DNA from: Diphasiastrum complanatum
Taxonomy: Eukaryota > Streptophyta > Lycopodiopsida > Lycopodiales > Lycopodiaceae
Reading direction: 5' to 3'
Assembly: GCA_029204225.1 (NCBI GenBank)
Contig: CM055097.1
Span: 74,732,860-74,796,859, forward strand
Length of the DNA stretch: 64,000 bases
Below, piece after piece: positions 36,366-48,300 of this stretch (the stretch's first letter is position 1; each line of letters opens with the position of its first letter). The notes below the pieces were generated by a model. That model was not told where the DNA came from. It searched no databases and saw nothing but the letters and a program-made list of their open reading frames with translations. The translations under genes were made by a program, and so were the position numbers.

Positions 36366-39300
36366 CTTGAATCATAACAGCAATCTTAAATTAGCAATTG
36401 TAGTTTCTGTTGAGTGATTGGTCCACACAACTATTCTTTATTGAGAACTTTTAAAGGGAAAACAAACTACTAGTTGTAAACAGGGATGCAGAAGTTTAGA
36501 ATTAGCAACACCATATTCAGATAATGTACTCCCAAGGTATCACATTTGACTTGTCAAAAAAGAGTGGTGCTTGTGATCTGAAGCTCCATTCACATCACTA
36601 CAGAGATAGCAAACCAGGAAATGAAGCGAAACACTCTTGATGTGTACATTCAAACTATGAAGCGAATTTTTCTTCAATGAGGAACAATGCTAGAAGAACG
36701 ATGCATTTACATAAAAGTCCCATTTATTTAAACGAATGTAATGAAATATTAAAAGCCTACAAGAAATGCAGGACAATGATGCAGAATAACCTACACAGCA
36801 CAAGGATGAGGCTTTAGCAGAAAGTAACTTGTCAGCAGGGTGCCCATAGACTTCAAGAACAAAAAGTCAAGATTTTAGGCCAACTACAATAATAAGATAG
36901 GAACAATAAGTAATTATTTAAAAACAAAGCAACAACAAGATCATTGCAATGGGAACACCTGTGTTCAACGAAATTAGACCAATATCCATACAGTTCAGCA
37001 TCTATTGTTATCCACATGCTCTTGACAACAATCAATTTTTGTAATAGAAATATTTCTTTCCCTGACAAAGATGTGGTGTCTGAAATTTTCCACAAGAAGA
37101 CAATTTAAAAATTTTACAAGACAAAGTTGATTGAGATTTAAAATCACTAACTTGCAAAATAATAAGCTGTAGGATAAGTGAGCTTCAATTAATACAAAAT
37201 CAGAACAGCATTATGCACCCTCAAAATTCAGGTCAACGACTAGATGAGGTTTTGTTCCTTATGACAACTTTAAAGCACCGTAGGCATCTACCTCCAAAAA
37301 AATAAATAACCCTAGTTAATCCATTTGTTCTAACAATTGAAAACAAATGCATTGGATGAGTCATTTTCCTTGAATATATCAATTTTCCGATTGCAATGGG
37401 CTTTGGACCTTGATCTCATAAGCCAATGGAAGTTTGGAGCCCTTCAAAAGATAAGTCGCTGCTTGGTCTTTTCTCCTTACAATGCATTGTGCCAGCAGCT
37501 GATTGGACATAGCATCTATGCTTTACAAGTTTTCAATTATGTGCAAGCCGCCACGCAGTCCATGCTTTCTTTGTAGCTTAGAAGCCCGTTCCGACCATTT
37601 TGGGTCGGAACGTTCCTGGTCAGAACGAATTCATGTAAAAAGAAACAAGGCATCAAAGTGCCACCTACTGGCCGTTATCTTCTTCGCGATCTTCCTTCCT
37701 ATGATATATTGACGTAGGTTCAAGACAAGACATATATCCGAGCTAGAATCGCTGTATCTTGATACATTGAATACAGTCGTCAGAGGAAAGAGGCTGCCAA
37801 CCACTGGCCTACATTCCAAAGACTTAACACATTGACCTTGAGTGACATTTGCCAGGACACAAATTTAAATCAAGAAACTGCCTTCAAAAAAAGTGACTAC
37901 ATTGCTTACAAAAATGTTGTTTTTGCAATTACGTTTGCTGCTTTCAGTTGTAGTGTATGCACTTCTTTGGACATTCATGGCAGGATATCTGCGATCCAAG
38001 CTCAGGCTTTCTAGCAAAGATGATGCTGATAAGAAAATAGGATATCTTTGTATCTAAATAGGACAACGCTATGTAACTTTGTATCTAAATAGGACAACGC
38101 TATGTGTCTTTGTAAAAAAACGTATTTTTTTTTTAAAAAAAAATTGGAGTCCCGTTCCGGAACGGAACGTGTTTTGGAACGCGTTCTGGAACAGGGAACT
38201 AAGGTTTGTAGCATAGTTGCAGCGAATCGCGATTCGCCAGCTTCACGATTCGGGAATCGCAATTCTGCGAATCGCGATTCGCTGCAGCGAATCGTGGACA
38301 GAATCGCAAAAAAAAAAAAAAAAAAAAAAAACCCGATTTTCGGCCTCCTCGCGCACAGAACCGCGCCAGTAGTGGAGGAGGCAAATTTTTTTTCTGAGAG
38401 CCGTGGGCGTCCAATCTTCGCAAGTGAATACTTGGCAGGCATCTACTCGACGATACGGAGTTGGTGTGCACGGTGCCGGGTGGGTCTGAGCTTCTTGCAT
38501 TGCGGTGGTCACTTCACGGGATCACTCACCAGGGTTAGGGCTCACTTGCTGCGGGTCAGAGGGCCAGATGGGCGGACATTGGGCATATCTGATTGCCCCA
38601 GGATTTCTGATGAGGATCTGCAGAGGTTGTCTACCATGTACGGGCCCGGTACTGCATCACAGGGTTCTAGACAGGGACAGACAACAGGAGCAGCTACAGG
38701 TAGGCATGCAGGAGGGCTCACAGGCAGACAGGCAGGGCCTACCATGGATATTGGGCCTAGTACATCACGGGCAGGGCATGGTATAGCTGCAGGGCGTAGT
38801 ACATCATGGGTTGGGCATGGTACAGGTGCAGGGCCCAGTACAGCACGGGCAGAGCATGGTTCAGGTGCAAGGCCCAGTAGAGCACCTTCAGTTCCATCCG
38901 CAGCAGCAGCAGGACCATCAGATGAGCATGTTGGTTCAGCAGTAGCGGGTGCTTCTCGACCCTCCTCCTCGGCAGCAGATGCACCACATGCTTCGGCAGA
39001 TGTTGCCAGAGAGAGTGACACACCCACAGATCAGCCATCCGTTGGGCATGCCAGACCACGAGCACCATATACACAGCAGAGAGGGGTTAGGCCCAGGCAG
39101 CAGACCCTTGATCGATGCGGCTGGCAGAGAGAGCAGCAGGCCCGTTGCACTCGACTGTGTGGCCAGTTCTTTTACGAGTGCGGCATTGCCTTTGTTGTTG
39201 CTGACACTTGGGTGTTCAGGGAGTTCTGTGCACAAATGGCGGCCGTGGATGCTACATGACACCTCCCAGGCGAGAGGCACTACGAGGCAGGTTGCTTTGT

Positions 39301-42300
39301 CAGGAGGAGAAGACCATCACGCGGGAGTTGAGTTCCATTCGCTCAGCTTGGCAGCAGTAAGTAACTTGTCTTTGTAATCTCTTTGCATGTGTTTAGGATT
39401 TACTGGTGCCGTAATTTTTGCATGTAGCTAATGGGTGTTTTGCGACAGGTATGGATGCACGATACTGAGCGATGGATGGACCGACATTCGTCGGCGATCC
39501 GTCATCAATGTCTTGGTTTCTTGCCCGCTTGGCACAGTATTCCTACGTGGCGTGGATACCACTCGAGGTGGTGACGCCACCACAGCCGATTTCATATGGG
39601 AGGTCATTAGAGATGTTATTGCTGACATCGGAGATGAGCACGTGGTTCAGGTTGTCACCGACAACGCCTCGAACTGCAAGCAGATGGGCGAGATTATGAT
39701 GAGGGAGCACCCCAGCATTGTGTGGACACCCTGTGCTGCACATTGCATAGACTTGCTCATCCATGACCTATGTGCGCTTCCATGGATCAGAGAGGTATAG
39801 TTTGTTCTATTTGCTATGCTTTCTTCCTTCGATGCTGCTAACCACGTCTCAACTACTGTCTAAACTTTTTTACTGGGTGTTTGTGTTGCAGATCACTTCT
39901 ACGGCCATGCGCCTGGTCACTTTTGTCACCAGGAAGAGGCATGTGTTGGCCCTGTTCCGCACCTTCTCCACCCTAAACCTGAAGAAGCCCGCACCCACAC
40001 GCTTTGCGTTTTACTTCTTGGTGCTAGAGCGATTGGTGGTGGTGAAGGATGCATTGCGGCGGATGGTTTCCAGCGTGGCCTTCCGGGACTTTACAGACCT
40101 CCCCCATTCGGCATTTTTCCAGTCCACTGTGTACGGCGACGAGTTCTGGAGAGCTGCTGAGGAGATTAGTGGGATCCTACTACCCATTTACAGAGTGCTG
40201 CGTCTGGTAGACCGTGAGGGGTGCACCCTCGGTCTCATTTACGAGTTCATGGAGCGCATCGGCGAGGGGATTCTGTTGTCAGCCTTGGACGAGCATAGGT
40301 ATGACTCTTCAGTGTCTAGTTTGTTGTTTCTCACTCGAGTCTGATGCGTTTCTTTTATGCTATGGTTTAGTGATTGTTGTAATTTGTCTGCTGCAGGAGG
40401 CGCGAGATCTCACGCATCAGGGAGGCCAGATGGGACTACTTCCACCGACCCATCCACGTCGTAGCCCACATGTTACACCCCTTGTGGCGCTCTATACGAG
40501 AGAGGGACGATCCGGAGCTGCACCGGGGATGGGTGGAGTACACGGAGCGCGTATGGCCCGGACCAGGTACGTGTGAGAAATCATTTGGTAGCAATGTTAC
40601 TGCAGTATTGTACTCATTGGTAGTGTCTGAATTTGAGGGGTCTTACATGTGCCATGTTTTTCCTTTTGCCAATAGGTCCGATGCTGGCCAACATTGCAAG
40701 CCAGCTGCTCGCATTTGAGCGCTTCCAGTTTCCTTTCGATGGAGAGCAGAGTCGGCGGAGGGAGGATCAGCTGAGGCCCGTTACATGGTGGTGCATCCAC
40801 GGGCGCAGCACAGGTGACCTGAGGCGATTGGCTGAGAAGTCCTTGCACAGGACTGTTCTGCAGGAGCTTGTGAGCGGAATTGGAGCACGTGGGCCTTGTA
40901 TCACACGCAGAAGAGGAACAGGTTGTCCATCGAGCAGTGTAGGCAGTTGGTGTTTGTGAACACCAACGGCCATATGCTGAGGCGCACACGAGGAGAGGGT
41001 CAGATGCTCGAGGTGAGTCACATCATCACCCCTTTTTTCTTGGTATGCTTTGGTGAATTGATTTGCTTTCAAAATATGCAGTGAGTTGCACAATACCTGC
41101 CTAACAACAATGTATTGTTTTTGGTTGCAGGTGGACCCCGACACTTGCTTGGTGGATTCGATAGCTGCTGCTCCTCGGGCACCACCCACACAGGAGGAGA
41201 TGGATGATGAGATCCATAGAGAGCTCTACAGACAGGCACAGGCTGACGCACGGGCTTTACGGCGGCAGAGGAGGACAGAGAGGCAGAGGGAGAGGGCTGA
41301 GGAGGGAGATGACGAGGTCTCGGAGGGTGGAGAGATGCTCGGGGCACACTATGTGGAGGAGGAGTGGGTTGAGGGAGATACAGAGGAGGACGAGGAGATG
41401 TGGGCGGAGGCACAGGGGGATGACTTGGCTGACCTGCTAGTGGACCCTGATGCAGAGACAGAGGAGGAGCCAGCCATTCCTGCACGTAGGCCTAGGGGGA
41501 GACCTAGAGGTTCTAGGAGGGGGGGGGGCTGAGTACTCTTTTTGTAGACAGGAGTGGAGCATCACAGGCAGTCGTCGCCCAGGCATCATCACAGTGGGTA
41601 GGGCCATCCCAGGGTGTAGGGTTACGGCCACCTGACACACAGGCACGACGGAGTAGACACAGGGCTGGGGGCAGCCAGATGGGGGCCAGAGGAGGGGAGA
41701 GAGGCAGAGGCAGAGGCAGAGGCAGAGGCAGAGGTAGAGGCAGGGAGAGGGGGGTGGTCCAGAGCCAGGGCACACAGCAGGGATCCAGAGCATGCAGCAG
41801 AGCCAGGGCCACACCACGACATATGGCTCCCTCCAGTTCCGATTCATCGCGGACCCATGGGATCTGCAGTCCACAGATTCGGATGATTTATCCTACCATG
41901 ACTCTGACGAGCCTTAGTTATATAGTTTTCATTACGTTCATGGAACATCATTGTACCCCTTTTTGGTGCCATGTGGCCCGATATATATTATGAAGATCCT
42001 ATTCACAGCATTGTCGTGATTCAGTATTGTTCTTTGTGGTTTTAGTTCAGTAACTTCGGTTTTATGGTTTATGATTTATGGTTAGAGAGAGAGAGAGAGA
42101 GAGTAAGTATGGTTGTTTTGTCAAAAATTGTTTCATTTAAGGCTAAAGTTCAGAATGATTCAGCTAGGTTTTTGTTCAGCATGGTTTTAGTTCCGTTTTT
42201 TGTGAATCGTGATCAGAGAGAGATAGAGAGAGGGAGAATCAGAGAAAGGGAGATTCCTGCTATGTTCACTAGGAATGCCCCAATGTGTTCACTTTTTTTT

Positions 42301-45300
42301 ATATGGGATGCAGCTTTAGCGTAAAGGGACCATCCTGCACCTGAAACAGTCGGCAAACTACACAATCATACTCCCCTCGATCAGAGCTTTCATCTGATAC
42401 CCATATTGCACAAAAAAATTTCAAAAAAAAAAAAAAATTTCGATTCTACACGATTCTGGGAAAATCCCGAATCGCGAATCGGGATCGCGATTCTGAATCG
42501 CGATTCGCGAATCGCGCTGCAACTATGGTTTGTAGTTCATATATTTGTTGCAACTTAGTCACTAGCTATTCAAAATTGAAATGTTGTCCTTACGAATAGT
42601 GTCAACTATGATAATCTTGCATTTTCAATCCAGCCCCATAAACACGAGCAGATAGTGCACAGCATCATAGACTTTATTAACCAAGAGCAGAGCAGAGCAC
42701 AATAGCACTTCTCATGCCTTAAGCTTGGAGGTGGCCTCTTCAAATAACACAAGGCTCTAGAATAGCCAACACACAACTATTCACCCCCAACATGATATTT
42801 GAATCCATTAAATACCTTAATAGTTGTCGTGCCCGTGATATTGAAGACTTAGAAGTAGAACTTATCTATTACAAGCAAAGCTCCCAAGCTCGTGAATCCT
42901 GAAAGGTCGGTGTGAAGAATGATCCTCTCAACCATAGGCACCCCCTCTTTGAGTCCTTCTACCTGCTATTCCTGTCAACTGGCCCATGGCATCCACCTGT
43001 GGGTGATCAGTCCACCTAGCATTCATGACCCATGTGACCTGTGAATACTAAGTGACTCATAGGGTACCACCCCCATGCCCCGCCAAAGACTTGTGACCCG
43101 CTTGGTCACCCTGACTACTTGTCGGCTAGCATCTCGTCACTGATGGCTAGGATCCCGACGGTCATTATTCACCGCATCACACTGGGTCACTGCTTGTGAC
43201 ACAACGGTCTCAGCTCGGGACAAATCTCCACTTCGGACCGGCCTTTGATGATTGTCAGCCGCAGGCCCTCAAGTAACCGATCGTGCCGAGGTCATGTTAC
43301 AGCGAGACCGAGCTCTAACAATCCTTCCCTCTTCTTGCAAGCCATCGATCCTCGATGACAAACTCTGGGTAAGACTTCCGCAACGCCCGGCGAGTCTCCC
43401 AAGTAGCATCAAATAAAGGATGCCCTTTCCAAGCCACTAGATATTCCAAAAGGAGACGATTCCTCAATCGTCGCTCCCTTCGATCTAGGACTCTCTCTGG
43501 CCCCTAACCTAGGGTGTTTTTCTCCTCCAGAGACACCAGACCTTCCACCAGGCTATCGCCATCGTGCAAACATTTCTTCAATTTGCGAACATGAAATATT
43601 GGATGCAACTTGCATCCCACAGGTAGAAGTAGCTTATAAGCTTCTTGGGTCACCTTCTTAATAATCAACCATAGTCACCCAATCTCCTTTCTCAAATTCC
43701 CGATAGGTGCGGATCTCATGAGCATAACTCTCTGCCCTAGCTACAGCCCTAGACAAGTTATCTCGTGCCATCTCTAGCTTCTGTTGCATCTAAGTCAGTT
43801 ATGCGGAATCCCTATGATTGCAAGACTGAGTGCCCTAAAACCATAATTGAGCTCAAATGGACTCAATCCAGAGTGGATGCATGTCTCTTGTCATTGTACG
43901 CGAACTCCAACACAGCGGTGAATGCTTTACCCAACTTGTTTGCGTGCTACATGCCCTAAGCATATCTTCCAAGATCTGGTTCACTCGCTCTGTCTAACCA
44001 TCCGTCTGAGGATGCGTAGAGCTACTCGCCCGTAACTATGTTCCCAGCTTGGCGAACACCTCGATCCAAAAATTTCCCGTAAACTTGGGATCTCAGTGAG
44101 ACACAATGGACCTCGGAAGGCCATGCAGCTTGACAATATTCTAAATAAACAACTCAGCAACTTGTGGAGTTGTGGCCTTTTTGGTCGTTGCGATGAAGTG
44201 AGACATCTTGTAAAATCTGTCTACCACTACCATAGCGGAATTTAATCCCGTTTGGGTCTTGAGTAGCCCAACAATAAAATCCATAAAGATGCTTTCCCAC
44301 CTTCTTATAGGTATCTCAAGTGGATGTAGCAAGCCAGGGGGACTTACTCTCTCGGCTCTGTTCACTTGACAAGTTGTGCAACGCTGGACATGCTCTCTTA
44401 CGTCTTGCTATAGTCGTGGCTAGAAATAATGCCTTCTAATAAATTCACTGGTCTACCGGGATGCCCTGCACAAGGACTATCATGGCATTAATGAAGTATC
44501 TTATGACGAAGATCCTTCACGTCTGGCACGAAAACTCTTCCATTTCTCAATAACATACCATCCTTCACAATGGATGTTAAACATGTACTGGTGTGTGCCT
44601 CTACAGAAGTGACAGCCTTGACTGACTCTTCCGCTTGATCGACTACCTTGCGCGCATCAGGCCACACACGCTGGAAATGCGGGTCCTTTTCCTGAGCCTT
44701 CTTAATCTCCTCCATGAGATCATTGTCAACCACAGTAAAGCTCATCTGATGCAGTATCCGCGATAGTGCATCAACGACCACATTTTCCTTCCCTCTTCGG
44801 AAGCGAATTTCTAAATGAAATTCTTGCATCAACTCGGCCCACCGAGCTTGGCGGCCTTTCAAATCTAGCTGAGTACAAAAATACTTTAGAGCATGATGAT
44901 CTATGTACACAGAAAACTCGGCGTCGTATAAATAATGTCTCCACACCTTGAGTGCATGTATGATCGCATATAGCTCTTGCGCGTGTGTAGGATATCTCTG
45001 TTGAGCTGGTGTCAACGTTTTACTCTCAAAGGCAACTGGTCTACCCTCTTGGCTCAACTGCACCTACGGCAATGCCACTTGCATCTGTCTCTAGGTCAAA
45101 CGGTTTCTGGGTATCAACAATTTTGAGGACTGGAGCTGTGGCCACCAACTCCTTCAAGTTCTCAAAACTATGCTGAGCTTCGGCATCCCACTAAACTATA
45201 GTGTTGTTTTTTCGTAACTGGTCCGTTAAAGGAGCAGCTATCAAGGAATAATTCTTAACAAACCGAAGGAATAATTCTTAACAAACTGCCAGTAGAACTT

Positions 45301-48300
45301 ACAAAAGCCAAAGAAGATTGCAATTGGCGTATATTGGCAGGCCTCGACGACTTCTTAACCACAGCCACCTTGGCTGGGTCACCCAAAATACCCTCAACTG
45401 TCACTACGTGATCCAAATACTCGACACAAGTCTTACACAACTCTGTCTTCTGAGCATTGGCGTACAGAACAGAAGCTTGTAACTTGCCAAATACGGACTT
45501 GAGATGAATCTCATGCTCCTCAACCACTTTACTGTAAACTAATATATCGTCAATAAAATTGACAACAAACTTACCCATATAGTCTCGCAAGACATCATTC
45601 ATGAGCATCAAGAACGTGAATGCTGCATTGATTAACTGAAATGACATAACCAAAACTCATAATGCCCAAAACGGGTTCAAAAGGTCGTCTTCTGGACGTC
45701 TTCATCTCGAATCCGTATTTGATGGTATCCACTTTTGAGATCTATCTTACTGAAAATGGTGGCACCTTACAACGCATCCAGAAGATCGTCAATCCTGGGC
45801 ATCGGATATTTGTGCTTTACAGTGATCTTATTCAATCCCTACCATCCTTTTTTTTAACAAGTAAAATTGGAGAGGAGAAGGGTGAATAACTAGGACAGAT
45901 GTACCCCAGCTTGAGATACTCCTCCGGTATCCTTCAGACTTCCTCTTCCTCTTTTAGGCTCATCCTATAAGGAGGCCTACATACTGGACTTGCCCTTGGA
46001 ACGAGCTCAATACGATGCTCAACGTTCCGTCTAAGCGGCAATCCCTCTGGCATATTACTAATTCGCACGTGTTTAAATTGAGTGCGGATGGACTTCTCCA
46101 ACTCACTTGTTGAGTCACTTCTTGGCTGTAATGACAATGCATGTGCACTTGGGGATGCATACGTAAATGAAGTATATTGTGGTTCATTAGTGAGTATGCT
46201 TATCTGATTATTACAATAATGAGAACCGAAATTCACATAACACCACCACAAATACTAAATCTCCATTCTCTTTATTTGCATAGAGGTAATAAGAGGAACC
46301 TCAATAGATGGTCTCTCCCCCTTTAAGACATGAGACACACCGTCATGCTCGAACTTATACACGTGTGACTTAAAATCTATAGCGGGCTGCTTACTTGCAT
46401 GCCACCGCTTACCAAGTACAATATCAAACTTAGCTAGTTTAGTAATTTCAAAGTCTAACTTCTCGGTATACGTCTGAATAGACAAAGACGCCCGAGAGAC
46501 TCTTTCATCCCAAACCTTTGTTCCCTTACCATCTTGCATCTCAACAGTATACGAGTAATTAGACGGAACAGTAGCTAAGCGAAGGTTTCTTACCACATGA
46601 GAATTGATAATCTTATGCGAGGAACCGGTGTCAAATAGGATGAGCACATCATGACCTTTCAGCTTCCCCTCGTGCGTATAAGTTCATTATCTGGAAACTA
46701 ATAAAGTTCACGTGCCTTGGTGGACAAATAACAAAAACTGGTGCCTCTGGAACAAGCTTTCGCACGGAAATAGTCATGACACGACGAGTGTCCTCATCGT
46801 CAATTACCAACAAGTCATCCAAAATTTCCTCATCCTTGCCCTCATCTTGACCTTGTTGTAAAACATGGAGCTTCTTGCTCGTGTGTCGAGGACAATCTTT
46901 GAAAAGATGCTTGCCAAGACTAAAAAAACATAATCCGTCTTTCTTGGCCTTTTCCTTTTGCTCCAGACTAAGGGGAGACTTATTGTAAGCACTACCAGCC
47001 ATAGCAGATGTTGACTTCCGCTTCAACGTCTACTGCATTTGGATAGGATGCGAAAAGTCCTTTTGACTAGCTTGGCCTGACTTTCGTGAATTCTTCTTCT
47101 GAGGCCAACTCAGCCTTGTTGCGCACATTACATTAGAAATTGAGTGCTGTTGCAACTGCTTCTTCCAAGGTTTTGCAACCTTCATTAAGGACTGAAGGCC
47201 TCAATCTTGTGAACCACAAGCCATTCCGGAATCTCCTCTGGTATTTTGATAAGCACCTCTCTATACTTATCAGCATATTCCTATACTACGTACCGCCCTT
47301 GACGATGTAAAAACCAAGCATTCGTCGCTCGTACATGCTCATGTGGAGGAGTAAACTGGGTCATGAAAGACTATTTAAAATCAATCCAGGTGGATGGGGC
47401 CTGATTTGACTTTAGTAACTTGCGCCACCACCCGTCAGCAAAATCAGTAAAATGATAAGTAGCCTTACGAACTTGCCAACCTTCATCAGTTGTTCGTGAG
47501 GCCTTTGACTCAGTTCCGAGACACCTTATTCATAGACTACAAGATTTCCATTCAGACACAGTCTTGGTGATTATGGGCCTATATGAGAGAGTGATAGGTT
47601 GTTTCCGATCTGAGGAGATCACAGCAGGTTCATAGCACCATTGGAGTGAAGCAGGGATGCTCGTTATCCCCTGCTCTGTTTGCACTTTATATTGATGAGT
47701 TGGAGAGGATGATCATGCAAGAAGGAGGTGAGGGTTGTACTTTATGTGATATGTTGATCTTGATTCTACTATATGTTGATGATGTTGTCAAGTCACGTTC
47801 CAGAGAGGGGCGTTGACGGCATTATTCGACGATGTGCTTATGAATTTGAGATACGACCGATAATATTTCAGGCTCATGAGGGCATTGGGGGTGGCCACTT
47901 TTCTACTAAAGCCACAGCAAAGATTATCCTTAGAGCAGGATTGTGGTGGCCATCTTTGTTTAAGGACACGTTTGTTGTCATTAAAGTGTGTGATGTCTGT
48001 CAACGAGCAAAGAAAAATACCAAAGCAGACTTCACACCATTGACTCCCATTATAGATGGCGAAGCCTTCCATAAGTGGGGGATTGACTTTGTTGGACCAA
48101 TAAATTCAGATGGTTTATGCTCTTGTATTCACGATGGGGTTTGTTCGTGAACATTGCGAAGACCAAAGTTATGGTCTTCAGCACATCGCGGGCATTCATG
48201 CAACGTCAAGAGCTTTTAATGGATGGCCTTGGAGGTTGTTTGTTCATACACATATTTGGGGCTCTAGTCCAACCTTTAGTATGAGGCAGGCCGCTCTTGC

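Larger units (their letters stand above)
38212..42527 (+). mobile_element. hAT DNA transposon, 4316 bp, full-length
   Basis: Ends CATAGTTGCAGCG... and ...CGCTGCAACTATG are inverted repeats; flanks carry the perfect 8-bp duplication GTTTGTAG, the hAT hallmark. Subterminal zones (38220-38300 and 42440-42517) are packed with GCGAATCGCGATTCGC-type palindromes, likely transposase sites, each bordered inward by a poly-A/T run. It encodes one spliced transposase on the plus strand. It sits antisense in intron 3 of the PP2C gene. The GC-rich coding part contrasts with the AT-rich host intron. Perfect TSDs suggest a fairly recent insertion, but the transposase carries two frame breaks. Confidence 0.95.
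42600..47520 (-). mobile_element. Ty3/gypsy chromovirus, decayed
   Basis: Minus-strand order gag, zinc knuckle, protease, RT, RNase H, integrase, chromodomain, then a purine-rich tract and TGTTAGAGC at 43320 starting a probable 3' LTR (to about 42600, with AATAAA-type sequence near 42690). The 5' LTR is missing; the 5' side runs into the LINE remnant at about 47520. Stops and frame changes are frequent, so it is inactive. Same orientation as the host PP2C gene. Confidence 0.85.

Noticed and set aside
38542-39027. Minus-strand 161-codon frame under the hAT transposase
   Set aside because: Shadow of GC-rich coding sequence; the plus strand carries the conserved motifs.
41437-41874. Minus-strand Pro/Leu/Ser-rich frame
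   Set aside because: Antisense of the GAGGCA hexamer repeat and acidic transposase tail.
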